DNA from: a virus
Length of the DNA stretch: 36,534 bases
IMG/VR virus record: IMGVR_UViG_3300034198_005094
Location: 1 to 36,534 of that record
Reading direction: 5' to 3' (one strand)
Part shown: positions 26,751-35,731 of the stretch, one piece after another
Numbering within the stretch: the stretch's first letter is position 1
How the letters are laid out: each line of letters begins with the position of its first letter
The notes under the pieces: model-generated
Databases searched by the model: none
What the model saw: the letters and a program-made list of their open reading frames with translations, nothing else
Told to the model about the DNA's origin: nothing
Translations under genes and position numbers: made by a program

Positions 26751-28735
26751 TTATCAACCACGTTAATTTCAGCCACAAGAGGTATTGTAATCTGCTTTAA
26801 CTTAATACCTTCCATAGACACGCGAATCGCTTCGACGGTCTCTTCTGCACGGTCTTCGGGGCACATAGTGACCAGTTCGTCATGAACCGTGAGAACTACA
26901 TTGATGTCTGGCTCGTCAATAAAGCACGAATGAGCGCGGACAATAGCCAACTTCATGACGTCCGCAGCAGAACCTTGAATGACGGTGTTGAATGCCTGAC
27001 GTTCTGCTCTAGAGAGGAATCCTTGTTCCCGACTTATGAGGTCTGGCAAATAGCGTCGGCGTCCAAAGATAGTCTCAACATACGGTACTGGCTTTGTCTG
27101 TCGAGCAAGACGTACTACCTCACCCTTGTACTTGGTAACCGACGAAAACGCGGACTCAAAGTCGGCAAGAAGTTGTCGCGCTTCCTTGACCGTACAACCA
27201 ATGCTGGAGGCAATCTTATCGGGTCCCACACCGTACGAGATGGCAAGAACCAGAACCTTGCCAGCCTTGCGGTCAACGCCCATCGTGTCACCGATAGCTG
27301 TGTAAATGTCCCCACCAGTACGGTACGTCTCAGTCATAACAGGGTCATTAGAAAATGACGCAATGATTCTTGGCTCAATCTGAGAGTAGTCTGCTACGAC
27401 CAACTTGTACCCCGGTTGAGCAACAAAGAGATTACGAATAAGCTTTCCGTATTCACCTGAGGATGGTATGTTCTGGAGGTTAGGGTTTGCCGATGAAAGA
27501 CGCCCAGTCTCAGCACCGTGCGCTTTAAAGTCCGTGTGCACACGCCCTTTGATAAGCAGACTCTTTTTATCAATGAGTCGTTCCTTACCTTTATTTACGC
27601 GCTTTACCTCGCCACCAGCGTAGGGGGTTACGTACGTGGTCATAATCTTGTTGAGGTCTTGATACTCCAACAGAGCGTCAACCAACTCGTCTTGACCACG
27701 GTACATCTCCAGTGCGTCTGCACTGACAGAGTAGTGTTGAGGAAGGATAGGGGAATTAGATGCCCGTGCTTCTTGACCCTTAGGAGTAAGAGCAATCTTC
27801 AGTGCTGGGTTTGGGCGAATCCGAGGTGATTTAGCCCCGTCACGTTTTGAGAACAACAGCTCTTGTTTAACAGGGACAGAGTTAATACTAAACGTCTCAC
27901 CTGCAAGACGGTACACCCGCTTCTCTGCTTCAAGCTTGTCGTGAGACAATTGCTCGTCAAGAACCTTTAGCTGGTCAAGGTCGATAACTGCACCTGCCAA
28001 CTCCATGTCGCACAACGCGGGGAGACAATCCATCTCCAACTTCCAAACCTTGCTTAAGTTACCTTCCAGTTTGGGAGTAAGAGCCTTGTATAGTTTCCAC
28101 GTCACGTCGGCGTCGATACCTGCGTACTTTGCCACATCTTCAAAAGAGTGCTGAGAAATGTCTTCTCCAACCCCTTTTTCAATCTTGAGTTTAAGTTCTC
28201 GTTCTACGCAGTAGAGAAGGCTCAACTTGTGGCGGTTACGGTTGTCAATGATAAACGATGCCATCATGGTGTCAAAGTAAGGACCGCTGGGAATGGTGGT
28301 CTTGTAGTACTTAGCCACAGACTTTAAGTCAAATTTTAGGTTGTGACCAATCTTCAATGCAGGTCCAAACATGACGGGCTTAATTGCGGAGAACACCTCT
28401 GCCGGAGTCAACTGCTCGGGCGGGTCTGTGAACTGAGGAATCCACAGCTTAGAGTTTTTAGAGAAGTGAGTGTCACTAAGTGGCTTGCCCTCAGCGACCC
28501 GTCGTTTACCAGAGAGGAGAAGGGGCTTAGTCCAGAACTCAAACTCTCCGTTGGGGTGACCCATGGGGATTACGTCCACACGACTGTCTGTGGCAAATGA
28601 CAGCCAACAAACGTCGTTGATAATGGTATTGACGCGGTTTTCCCCGATAGTTTCGCAGTCATAGGCAAAAGCGTCTACCGCACTGTATGCCTGTACAAAT
28701 TCTTCTAGTTGTTCCCTTGTAGTAATGATGTTCAT
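26732..28735 (-). CDS. Family A DNA polymerase (exonuclease + polymerase)
   Basis: From the ATG at 28735 (AAGGGACAATAAA upstream; an in-frame start 14 codons earlier is less likely) the protein has 667 residues. It has 3'-5' exonuclease motifs (Asp26-x-Glu28, Asp136, Asp208/Asp210) and polymerase motifs A (VADYSQIEPR, Asp449), B (RKAGKVLVLAISYG, Arg489, Lys493, Tyr501) and C (VHDELV, Asp619). There is no 5' nuclease domain. At the place of Phe762 of E. coli Pol I stands Leu497, a variant known in viral polymerases. It is presumably the replicative polymerase, paired with the nearby primase and helicase. Confidence 0.97.
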   Translation of the reverse strand: MNIITTREQLEEFVQAYSAVDAFAYDCETIGENRVNTIINDVCWLSFATDSRVDVIPMGHPNGEFEFWTKPLLLSGKRRVAEGKPLSDTHFSKNSKLWIPQFTDPPEQLTPAEVFSAIKPVMFGPALKIGHNLKFDLKSVAKYYKTTIPSGPYFDTMMASFIIDNRNRHKLSLLYCVERELKLKIEKGVGEDISQHSFEDVAKYAGIDADVTWKLYKALTPKLEGNLSKVWKLEMDCLPALCDMELAGAVIDLDQLKVLDEQLSHDKLEAEKRVYRLAGETFSINSVPVKQELLFSKRDGAKSPRIRPNPALKIALTPKGQEARASNSPILPQHYSVSADALEMYRGQDELVDALLEYQDLNKIMTTYVTPYAGGEVKRVNKGKERLIDKKSLLIKGRVHTDFKAHGAETGRLSSANPNLQNIPSSGEYGKLIRNLFVAQPGYKLVVADYSQIEPRIIASFSNDPVMTETYRTGGDIYTAIGDTMGVDRKAGKVLVLAISYGVGPDKIASSIGCTVKEARQLLADFESAFSSVTKYKGEVVRLARQTKPVPYVETIFGRRRYLPDLISREQGFLSRAERQAFNTVIQGSAADVMKLAIVRAHSCFIDEPDINVVLTVHDELVTMCPEDRAEETVEAIRVSMEGIKLKQITIPLVAEINVVDKWGEAK

Positions 28736-28788
28736 TTTATTGTCCCTTGTTAAATGTCTCCTTTTCTTACCCACCAATTAAGAAGGGA

Positions 28789-28823
28789 GCTGAGGTGTAG
28801 AAAGGATAGAAAGCCACCTCAGC
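28789..28823 (-). terminator. 9-bp hairpin between the ssDNA-binding protein and polymerase genes
   Basis: GCTGAGGTG (28789-28797) and CACCTCAGC (28815-28823) pair perfectly around a 17-base loop, in the 105-base gap that is the largest in the minus-strand block. No U-run follows on the minus strand, so it may be a weak or factor-dependent terminator or an RNA stabilising element that raises ssDNA-binding protein output over polymerase. Confidence 0.55.
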
Positions 28824-28840
28824 CCCCGTTCTATGAGTGG

Positions 28841-29512
28841 TTACGCAGCCCCAAAGGACTCCGCGAGCTTCACCAGTTCCTCGTAGGGGGAGACGTAAAC
28901 TGTGTCGTTCGTGTACGGAGTAGCGGTTGCCATGAACTCAGCAACCTTGTCGGGGTCGATTTTCCACTCTTCGGCAAGGTCACGGGGACGAACACGCTCA
29001 AGGGAAAAGCGTGTGGTGGGACCCATTCCCTGCCGAGAAATTGCCCAGAATGACTTGGTCAAAGGACCGCGCATCGGGTCTTCATTCGCTGTCTGCAAAT
29101 CGCGTCCAAAGCTGACACCAGCAGTCAGAATCTTGACTTCCCACTCTTCATCTGTCAGAACTACGACGTTGAAGTCATACTTCTGTGCAGGTACGTTGCT
29201 GACCGGCTTGTCACACAACGGGCAGGGCTGTCCGGGAAGTGCGCAGACAAAAGAGCGCTTTCCTGCGGAACGGTCAATCCAGTGCTGCTTGTAGTTAGCA
29301 AACGGCGCGTCCTCAAAAAAGGCGACTACTTGAGTCTGAGGACCGAACTTGAACGCGGTGGGGTACTTCTTGTCCTTGTTAACAGGAGCGGTTCCCCAAC
29401 CAGACTGTACGGAAGTTCCGTACTTAGGTGTAGCGGTAGGTGAATCCTCAGCAAGAACTGCTGGGGATTCATAATCATCGGCATCAATGTTTGGCAATTG
29501 CATAATCGGCAT
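28841..29512 (-). CDS. gp32-like ssDNA-binding protein
   Basis: The 223-residue protein has an OB-like strand-rich centre and a His77-x12-Cys90-x6-Cys97-x2-Cys100 site (HWID ... FVCALPGQPCPLC), close to the zinc site of T4 gp32 (H-x12-C-x9-C-x2-C). The N-terminal 40 residues are acidic and Pro/Thr-rich, probably flexible; there is no acidic C-terminal tail of the usual SSB type. It would coat single strands at the fork and interact with RecA, polymerase and helicase. Position directly upstream of the polymerase gene supports this. Identity as gp32-like is by motif, not search. Confidence 0.85.
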   Translation of the reverse strand: MPIMQLPNIDADDYESPAVLAEDSPTATPKYGTSVQSGWGTAPVNKDKKYPTAFKFGPQTQVVAFFEDAPFANYKQHWIDRSAGKRSFVCALPGQPCPLCDKPVSNVPAQKYDFNVVVLTDEEWEVKILTAGVSFGRDLQTANEDPMRGPLTKSFWAISRQGMGPTTRFSLERVRPRDLAEEWKIDPDKVAEFMATATPYTNDTVYVSPYEELVKLAESFGAA

Positions 29513-29530
29513 ACTTTCGGTAATGAGTAC

Positions 29531-30019
29531 TTACGCACTCGGTTTTTGGTTGATGGCTTCTCTCCATCTATCAACGAGTATAGATGTTAAGTCGCCCAAT
29601 TGATTCCACTCGACACGCGCAGAACCAAGAAGTCCTCGCTTGCCAAATTCCTCAATTGCTATTTCAATCAGTTCCCGAGTATACACCCGGTTACCGTTGA
29701 CCTTGTTACCGTTTAGGGTTTTAGACCGCAAACGATAGGGAGCAATGGGGATGTACCCCTTCTTTTCCCAAAGCCTAATTGTAACTACTTTTTTCTCCAG
29801 AGCATCTGCTAATGCGCTGATTGTAAACACCTCTACGGGCACGCCCTGCATGTGTTTAATAATGGGGGTACTGTCCCACCCATTTGATTCCCCAAGAGCT
29901 TTTGCTCGTCGCCTGTCAGCAACAGGGGTGGTATCCCTACGGGGCTTTTTAGAGCCGGGAACTTTATCAAGACCTTCAAAGGCGCGAAGAATGTCTTCTT
30001 CACTACGCATTCCGGGCAT
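29531..30019 (-). CDS. MerR-like DNA-binding protein
   Basis: The 162-residue protein contains FTISALADALEKKVVTIRLW followed by EKKGYIPIAPYRLR, an HTH of MerR type with wing, and then RVYTRELIEIAIEEFG. The first 60 residues are basic and probably flexible (KKPRRDTTPVADRRRAKALG). It could regulate the operon or help at the origin. AAGAAGGGCTAGC precedes the ATG. Confidence 0.85.
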   Translation of the reverse strand: MPGMRSEEDILRAFEGLDKVPGSKKPRRDTTPVADRRRAKALGESNGWDSTPIIKHMQGVPVEVFTISALADALEKKVVTIRLWEKKGYIPIAPYRLRSKTLNGNKVNGNRVYTRELIEIAIEEFGKRGLLGSARVEWNQLGDLTSILVDRWREAINQKPSA

Positions 30020-30020
30020 G

Positions 30021-30464
30021 CTAGCCCTTCTTGGTGGTCAAAGCCCAGATGGTCTTCTTGGGGAACATCTCGTCAATTTCATCCTCGGTCAACTTACCTT
30101 CGTAAAGCTGGGACATGAGGGCACCCTCGTCGATTACGCGAACCATCTTGTATACATCATCTCCAATACCCTTCTCTTCAATGATTCGTTCTGCAACGGT
30201 GTCATCAAGGTAGGGGGTAATTCGAGCGGTCTTCTGTAGGCAACGGATTCCTTCAACAGACTGGGGAAGGTCAAGAATGACGTTACCTTTTTCATCTTCG
30301 TAACCCTCCTCTTCAATCTTGGAAAACAGAAGGTCGCGCAGCTCTTTCTGCCGAGCCTCCATGTAGTTCATTGAAGCCTTAAGCTTTGCGTACTCACGGA
30401 CCTGTGCTTCGAGGCTGTTGGGGTCAACAAATCGTGTTTCTTCTTCGGGAATAATCTGTGCCAT
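30021..30464 (-). CDS. Hypothetical 147-residue coiled-coil protein
   Basis: The N-terminal half is a coiled coil (LEAQVREYAKLKASMNYMEA, then RQKELRDLLFSKIEEEG) followed by a strand/loop (GNVILDLP) and a helical end. This layout loosely recalls phage Gam-like or Gp157-like nuclease inhibitors, but the similarity is in composition only. TTTAAAGGACATAAC precedes the ATG. It sits between the SNF2 helicase and the MerR-like gene. Confidence 0.78.
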   Translation of the reverse strand: MAQIIPEEETRFVDPNSLEAQVREYAKLKASMNYMEARQKELRDLLFSKIEEEGYEDEKGNVILDLPQSVEGIRCLQKTARITPYLDDTVAERIIEEKGIGDDVYKMVRVIDEGALMSQLYEGKLTEDEIDEMFPKKTIWALTTKKG

Positions 30465-30474
30465 GTTATGTCCT

Positions 30475-32046
30475 TTAAATTCGTGATGATAGGAAATTTA
30501 TCAAACTTCCTACAGTGAGGTCAACCCCTCCATCAGAGTTTATACCTTCTCCATCTAACACTGCCCCTGCGACACTCATCTTCTGCTGAAGCATGTCGTA
30601 CTGTCGTTGCTCGATAGAGCCGTTGATAAGGAAGTCTTGAATGGTAACTGTTTGCCATGTAGAGCTGGTTCTCTTGATTCGCCCGTTACGTTGGACTGAA
30701 AGACCGGAAGACCAAGGTTGGTCATAGTTAATGAGCAAGTTTGCTTGAGGTAAATCAACCCCATAACCTCCAGCGTCACTGCTGACAAGTACCCGAATAT
30801 CGGTAGAAGTTTGGAAGGCAACCTTGTGGGCTTCCTTCTCTTTGGCGTTCATCTTCCCTGTGTAAGGAAGGGCTTTAAAGTTTTTTGCACCTAGACGATT
30901 GACGATGTGGTCAACTGAGCCAAGATAACTTGAGAACACAACGGCTTTGTACGACTCATCAATGTCTAGGTGCTCACTCAAGTATGAGACAACTGCGTCA
31001 AGCTTGGGGGTCTTATCGACACCTTCTAACAACCCTTCCTCTCCGAGGGAATGCACAAAAGCACTTCCTTTTCCCTGTTGAGCAGAAAAATTTTTGTAAC
31101 TCTCTTTGAGTAAGTCGGGGTGCGAACAGAGCATGCGAAGCGCGGTGATTCGGGACATAATCTTGCCCCTCATTTCGTTTGCGGGGTCATTAGGTCCCTG
31201 TGACTGACCGTAGTGGGAAGCAATGCTGAAAGATGCTCCAAATAATTGGCTGGCGTCTAAAAGCAATGAGTGCAGGTCGGTGGCAATGTAGTTGTACAAC
31301 GACTTGGTCTTGGAGTCAAAGGTGACAAGCATAGGCTCGCGGTAAACAGCGTCAGGAAGAAACGGAGCTACGTCTTCGTCTTTTTGAGACTTGCGGGCTG
31401 TGTGGTCTGAAAGTGTGGAGTACAAAGTCGGAAGATTGCGGTAACGCAAAACTCCGCCAAAATGATTACGAACAATAAATGTTTTATCAAACAAGTCAAA
31501 ACGACCAAGAACCTCGCGGTTCACAAACTCCATGATGGAGTAAATCTCTTCTGGTCGCCCGTTCTCAATAGGTGTCCCTGTCAGGGCATACCTGATGGGA
31601 ATTGATTTAGAAAGCTCTTTTACTTTTTTTGCTCGTTTTGCTCGGAATCCTTTGATTGCTGTTGCTTCGTCGCAAATGATTGCAGAAAAACTTTTAGTGC
31701 GAATAATGTCCCAGTCATTTACCACCTGCTCGTAATTCATGATGATGTAGTTGTAATCCAAGTATGTCTCGTAAGACATATTTCGTTGCTTGGGCGTACC
31801 GTCAATCACTAGCGCAGTTTGGTCACTGAACTTATTGATTTCTTTTTGCCACTGGTACTTCAAGCTGGCAAGACAAAGCACAAGAACCGGAGAGGTGACC
31901 TCGCCGGATTCTCGTAATGTCTCAATCGCTGCAATGGTGCTTGGCGTTTTGCCAAGACCCATCTCGTATGCCATGAGGAGTTTCTTTTTCTCCACCATAG
32001 CGTCCACAGCCTCCACCTGATAGGGGAGTAGGGAACCCTTAAACAT
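30475..32046 (-). CDS. SNF2-family DNA helicase/translocase
   Basis: The 523-residue protein has the SF2 motifs in order: YQVEAVDAM (Q-like motif), MGLGKT (Walker A, 29-34), CDEATAIKG (motif II, Asp126-Glu127), ALTGTPIENG (motif III), a C-terminal domain with VVFSSYLGSVDHIVNRL, and SSDAGGYGVDLPQANLLINY then RNGRIKRT (motifs V-VI). SNF2 proteins move along duplex DNA using ATP. Phage members may help fork restart or displacement of bound protein. CCTAGGAGAACGCGCGT precedes the ATG, which overlaps the primase end by eight bases. Confidence 0.95.
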   Translation of the reverse strand: MFKGSLLPYQVEAVDAMVEKKKLLMAYEMGLGKTPSTIAAIETLRESGEVTSPVLVLCLASLKYQWQKEINKFSDQTALVIDGTPKQRNMSYETYLDYNYIIMNYEQVVNDWDIIRTKSFSAIICDEATAIKGFRAKRAKKVKELSKSIPIRYALTGTPIENGRPEEIYSIMEFVNREVLGRFDLFDKTFIVRNHFGGVLRYRNLPTLYSTLSDHTARKSQKDEDVAPFLPDAVYREPMLVTFDSKTKSLYNYIATDLHSLLLDASQLFGASFSIASHYGQSQGPNDPANEMRGKIMSRITALRMLCSHPDLLKESYKNFSAQQGKGSAFVHSLGEEGLLEGVDKTPKLDAVVSYLSEHLDIDESYKAVVFSSYLGSVDHIVNRLGAKNFKALPYTGKMNAKEKEAHKVAFQTSTDIRVLVSSDAGGYGVDLPQANLLINYDQPWSSGLSVQRNGRIKRTSSTWQTVTIQDFLINGSIEQRQYDMLQQKMSVAGAVLDGEGINSDGGVDLTVGSLINFLSSRI

Positions 32047-33019
32047 ACGCGCGTTCTCCTAGGAGGCTTGAGGTAGAGTTTTCAATACCCCATGCTATCT
32101 CACTATCAGTCATATCTCCGGGGTCTTTCTTGCTCGTGTCACCGTAGTTAAAGAACGACAAGTTGATTCCGTACGTGATTGCTTGTCGCATTAACTCGCT
32201 AGAAACCTTCTTGCCAGCAGAGTCTATTTTAGGGTTGTCAAAAGCAGCGATGACACGGTCAGCGTAACGAATGATGCGGAGTTGCGTCTCACTGATAGAA
32301 GACCCACAAATTGCAACAGCTCCGGGGAATCCTGCGGTGTGCAAGCGTGCGCAGTCTAGAGGTGACTCTACAAGGTACACAACGCTCTCCTGCATTTGAC
32401 CAAAACCAAAAAGGGTCTTAGAACGAGGAAGACCCGCTGGTCTATTCATGAAAGTTCTTTCTACAGTTCCCTTTTCCTGCCAACCTAGTAGCTTCTTGGT
32501 GTAGGGGTCGTAAAAAGGAAAAACCCACGCTTTCCTGCGTTCATCCCAAAGGATGTTGTAAGCCTCCACCGACTCCCGTGAGAGGTTACGCTCTCGAAGT
32601 TTGTCGTCAGGGGGAGAAACAAAGACTGCAAGATGTGCCTCTGATACTTCAATTGGTTTGGGGGTTTCTTCAATGCGTCTAGGAATAGCAGCCAGCATTT
32701 CCGCGAGTCTTTCAGGAGAAATATCACCAAGTTCTGCTAGCCAACGTTTTGCGGCTTGGTAGTCGTAACTGTAAGTGTCTCCCCAGTTCTTGACGTAGAA
32801 CTCTTCAACATCGCAGACTAGCTGGAGAACATTCCCCTTGTATTGGCAAGAAAAACAGATGTGCTGTCCGGTGTCGAGGTTTATCCACCATGAGGGTGAG
32901 CGGTCATCCTTGCCCGTACGAGCCTTGTGCATGGGGCAAAGACCTAGGGCTTCATTGCCCTTCTCCTCAAAGTCAATACCCAAACGAATGAGGACTTCTT
33001 CAATGTCGATGTCAATCAT
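32039..33019 (-). CDS. DNA primase (CHC2 zinc finger + Toprim)
   Basis: The start at 33019 is chosen because it forms an ATGA overlap with the helicase stop; ten residues more are possible from 33049. In the 326-residue product Cys28-x2-His31 and Cys55-x2-Cys58 form the CHC2 zinc finger that recognises template. The Toprim core contains VYLVESPLDCARL (Glu) and VIAAFDNPKID (the D-x-D region is represented by Asp-Asn), then SSELM. Primase makes RNA primers beside the DnaB-like helicase. The end has STSSLLGERAYV with no obvious helicase-interaction domain. Confidence 0.94.
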   Translation of the reverse strand: MIDIDIEEVLIRLGIDFEEKGNEALGLCPMHKARTGKDDRSPSWWINLDTGQHICFSCQYKGNVLQLVCDVEEFYVKNWGDTYSYDYQAAKRWLAELGDISPERLAEMLAAIPRRIEETPKPIEVSEAHLAVFVSPPDDKLRERNLSRESVEAYNILWDERRKAWVFPFYDPYTKKLLGWQEKGTVERTFMNRPAGLPRSKTLFGFGQMQESVVYLVESPLDCARLHTAGFPGAVAICGSSISETQLRIIRYADRVIAAFDNPKIDSAGKKVSSELMRQAITYGINLSFFNYGDTSKKDPGDMTDSEIAWGIENSTSSLLGERAYV

Positions 33020-34266
33020 TGCTGAATCCAAGGGGTGCAGTACTTGCATTCAAACTTCTTGCTTTCATCATGGAAGCATCCTATATCCCACCGCCACGTA
33101 ATGGAAGTCTCCTCCGGGGGAGCGTTACGGGACTGGACAACTTTCAAGAGTCGAACCTCTTCATCGCCGTCCACCGGCTCAAGACCAAGAATAACGTCCG
33201 AGTCTTGGAAGAACGACGACGAGTAACCAATCGAGTCTGCGGTGACTTTCCCATTCCGCATCTTCCACAACAGAGTCTGAGTAGTGATAACGACTGGGAT
33301 GTCCATACTCTGTGCCACCCGCTTGAGACCACGAGTGATGTTAGTCAATGCTTGAGGGGTGTTGGAGTCACCTGTGACTTGGTCCAGCATCAGGTAGACA
33401 CCGTCAATGAACATAATGTCTGGCTTCAACTGGTCGGCTTTAGCCACGAGTGCGTCAATCGTTAGACCGTTCACTGCATCCACCAGATGGAACGGAGGAG
33501 CGTCTGCCATCTGAATGAGCATGTCTCGATACCGAGCCTCTTCGCTATCAGATAGCTTTCCAAGTCGAAGGTCTTTGTGAGAGAGGTGCGCACGCATAGC
33601 ATCGTGACGCTGAGTTTGCTCGGCGTTGTTCATCTCAAAACTTTGGAACATCGGGACTTTACCGATGGCGTGAGTGTTAATAGCCATCTGCAAGGCAATC
33701 TGAGACTTACCCGTTTTAGGGGGAGCGATAACCGTAATCAACTGCCCACCCTGAAGCCCTGCGGTAGCCTCATCAATCGCGGCAAAACCAGTGGGAATCC
33801 CAAGGAACTCATTGTTCTGCATTTCCTCGTAGTGAAGAAAACGAGACTCGGGGTCTTTGGTCAAGTCAACGTGTTGGGTCCCAACAATGCCCTGCTCATT
33901 GACAATCGAAATAGTCTTGGACATCTCGGAAAGAGCGGACTCAAAGTTGTTCTGCTGCATGTCGGCAACAGCTTGAGCAACACCCTGATTAACCAAAGTG
34001 CGACGGCGGAAAGCAACCATCTGGTCAATGAGGTAGTCAATAGTATCTCCGACATCGAGTGCCGTGAAGTTTGGGAAGTTGTCCTTTACCGCTGTGTACG
34101 TAGGTACTTCTCGGTATTTGGCGTAGTGCTCTCGGACAAACTTCCAGATACGACGAAGGTCGGGGTCAACAATCCAGTCGTCCCGAATCCCAACCTCGAT
34201 AACCGGAATGATGTTCCGGTCTGTGATTACTTTGCTAAGTAACCTGTACTCGTTATCGTGTGCCAT
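33016..34266 (-). CDS. dnaB: DnaB-like replicative helicase
   Basis: The 416-residue protein has an N-terminal helical domain, then APPKTGKSQIALQM (Walker A, 182-188), FQSFEMNNAEQTQR (H1a), DIMFIDGVYLML (Walker B, about 284-293), and VVITTQTLLW, which are RecA-core motifs of DnaB. The C-terminal end (FECKYCTPW) adds a C-x2-C not in typical DnaB. DnaB hexamers unwind the fork and need a loader, likely the 35012 gene. AAGGGAAATAAG precedes the ATG; it overlaps the primase start by four bases. Confidence 0.95.
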   Translation of the reverse strand: MAHDNEYRLLSKVITDRNIIPVIEVGIRDDWIVDPDLRRIWKFVREHYAKYREVPTYTAVKDNFPNFTALDVGDTIDYLIDQMVAFRRRTLVNQGVAQAVADMQQNNFESALSEMSKTISIVNEQGIVGTQHVDLTKDPESRFLHYEEMQNNEFLGIPTGFAAIDEATAGLQGGQLITVIAPPKTGKSQIALQMAINTHAIGKVPMFQSFEMNNAEQTQRHDAMRAHLSHKDLRLGKLSDSEEARYRDMLIQMADAPPFHLVDAVNGLTIDALVAKADQLKPDIMFIDGVYLMLDQVTGDSNTPQALTNITRGLKRVAQSMDIPVVITTQTLLWKMRNGKVTADSIGYSSSFFQDSDVILGLEPVDGDEEVRLLKVVQSRNAPPEETSITWRWDIGCFHDESKKFECKYCTPWIQQ

Positions 34267-34287
34267 CTTATTTCCCTTGTTTTGTAC

Positions 34288-34707
34288 CTATAAATTCTGT
34301 AGTTCAATTCCCCATGAACCGTAGCGTGCAACACGCTCTACTATGTCTATCACACCTTTGAGGTTAGTCCTATAAGGCAACTCGCCAATGAAGTCGTCAA
34401 TACTCGGGTAAAGCTCCGCGTAGTTAAACGGGTTCCCGCCCCGACTATCAAGTCGAGCCATCAACTTGTCCAAGTGTTCTTGAGTCCAAAGCTCTGACTC
34501 AAATGCAGAAAGTTCTACGGATAGTCCAAACTGATAGGACTTGTTCCACAGCAAGGACAAGGCGGGGTTATTAAGACCCAAGATTCGTCTGGTGAGTTTA
34601 TTGCCACGGATTATTCTTTTCTCCTCATCAATGTCTGACGAGACTACCGCGTCAATGTTTACGATTATTCTTGGCGGAGTTTCATTGGATATGTCCCCGC
34701 GTAACAC
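34288..34707 (-). CDS. Hypothetical 139-residue protein, possibly HAD-like
   Basis: A GTG preceded by GAGGTTATTTA opens the frame, overlapping the preceding stop. RIIVNIDAVVSSD near residue 14 resembles a degenerate HAD motif I (hydrophobic strand, then Asp), and the later YGSWGIELQ a final strand. Catalytic residues beyond this are not clear. Position between the SWIM protein and DnaB suggests a replication accessory role. Confidence 0.75.
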   Translation of the reverse strand: MLRGDISNETPPRIIVNIDAVVSSDIDEEKRIIRGNKLTRRILGLNNPALSLLWNKSYQFGLSVELSAFESELWTQEHLDKLMARLDSRGGNPFNYAELYPSIDDFIGELPYRTNLKGVIDIVERVARYGSWGIELQNL

Positions 34708-35012
34708 TAAATAACCTCAATGCGAGCGTTATGAATCAACATGTTGCGGAACGAGTCTGCACTTTCTGATGCTCGTTCTATCTCTTCGTCACTAACGTGC
34801 TCGGGGATAGTAATGCTGTACGAGCCATTCTTGGAGATGATTTGCTGACGCACGTAACGCACATGAGCACACCGCTTTCCAGTCTTGTAGACATCGCAGT
34901 CGCACTTAAGTCGCTTGTAATTATCAGGGTTAGCTTGAACTTCATGAACCCCGTCCTCAGACAAGAAGAACTGAAGGGAACGCCATTCTGCCACGGGCTT
35001 AGCCTCTCTCAT
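34707..35012 (-). CDS. SWIM zinc-finger protein
   Basis: Cys37-x-Cys39-x8-Cys48-x-His50 (KCDCDVYKTGKRCAHVRYV) fits the SWIM motif CxCx(n)CxH, found in DNA- and protein-binding proteins. The rest has a strand/helix layout (SYSITIPEHVSDEEIERASE). The 101-residue length is close to a lone SWIM domain. It lies between the helicase-loader-like and HAD-like genes, so may contact the initiation complex. The ATG overlaps the preceding stop (TGATG). Confidence 0.85.
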   Translation of the reverse strand: MREAKPVAEWRSLQFFLSEDGVHEVQANPDNYKRLKCDCDVYKTGKRCAHVRYVRQQIISKNGSYSITIPEHVSDEEIERASESADSFRNMLIHNARIEVI

Positions 35013-35731
35013 CAGTTTTTACGCAAGTCCTTTCCATCCAGTTTAACGCGTCGAAAGGCTTCATGTGCGAAAGACTCCATCGCTTCTGAATAAACTTCCT
35101 TCCACGTCTCACGGGAAACGTTGGTGGTCAGGATTGTCGGGAGACCCTTGTCGTAACGAGTTCGCAGGATATCGTCGAAAGTAAACTTGTCGTACTCAGA
35201 GCCGTACTCTTTGCCAAGGTCATCTAGAACCAGTAGGCGAACATTGAGCGTGTCTTCTTTGGCACGACCGTGGAACCCATCCATCTCCTCTTGCAACCGC
35301 TTACGGTCGTCTACGTCGGCATCAAACAACGCTTTCTTGCGGTAGAGCAGGTCGGTGAATGTCAAGTAATAGACGGGGCGCATGTTCCGCCCATAAGCCG
35401 AGCGGGGCATGTGAAGAATCTTGGATGCTTGGTCTGGGTCTTCTGGAAGGTTCTTAACGAACTCAATCAGGGATGCTACGGCATGCGTGGTCTTGCCTCG
35501 TCCCGGAGGTCCCTCAAGCAAGACTCCGACTCCTGTGGTACCAAGACCTCCGACGTTGAGGATTACTTTGCCATCCATGAGGTCGTGAAACCAGTCCTCA
35601 AGTTCAACGGGTAGGTTCCCCTGACTCTCCCGAATGTTGTCAAAATCCCAGCGCAGGTAGCGCGTAGGAATGTTCGACATCTTTGTCAACCAGTGCTCCC
35701 TGTTGAGACCGATTGTCCTCATGTCAAGCAT
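35012..35731 (-). CDS. DnaC-like AAA+ ATPase (probable helicase loader)
   Basis: The 239-residue protein has GPPGRGKT (Walker A, 74-81), VRLLVLDDLGKEYG (Walker B), FDDILRTRYDKGLPTILTTN (sensor 1), and a C-terminal ARG-containing helix (HEAFRRVKLDG). This is the DnaC/IstB layout that opens and loads the DnaB ring. An N-terminal helicase-binding region of about 50 residues precedes the core. It follows the initiator gene with an eight-base overlap, matching the lambda O-P order. AAAGGATTTCCAAGA precedes the ATG. Confidence 0.92.
   Translation of the reverse strand: MLDMRTIGLNREHWLTKMSNIPTRYLRWDFDNIRESQGNLPVELEDWFHDLMDGKVILNVGGLGTTGVGVLLEGPPGRGKTTHAVASLIEFVKNLPEDPDQASKILHMPRSAYGRNMRPVYYLTFTDLLYRKKALFDADVDDRKRLQEEMDGFHGRAKEDTLNVRLLVLDDLGKEYGSEYDKFTFDDILRTRYDKGLPTILTTNVSRETWKEVYSEAMESFAHEAFRRVKLDGKDLRKN

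Noticed and set aside
33544-33556. Palindrome GCTATCAGATAGC resembling the GTTATCAGATAAC repeat
   Set aside because: It lies within conserved DnaB coding sequence, differs at both outer pairs and lacks the flanking identity seen between the two real copies.
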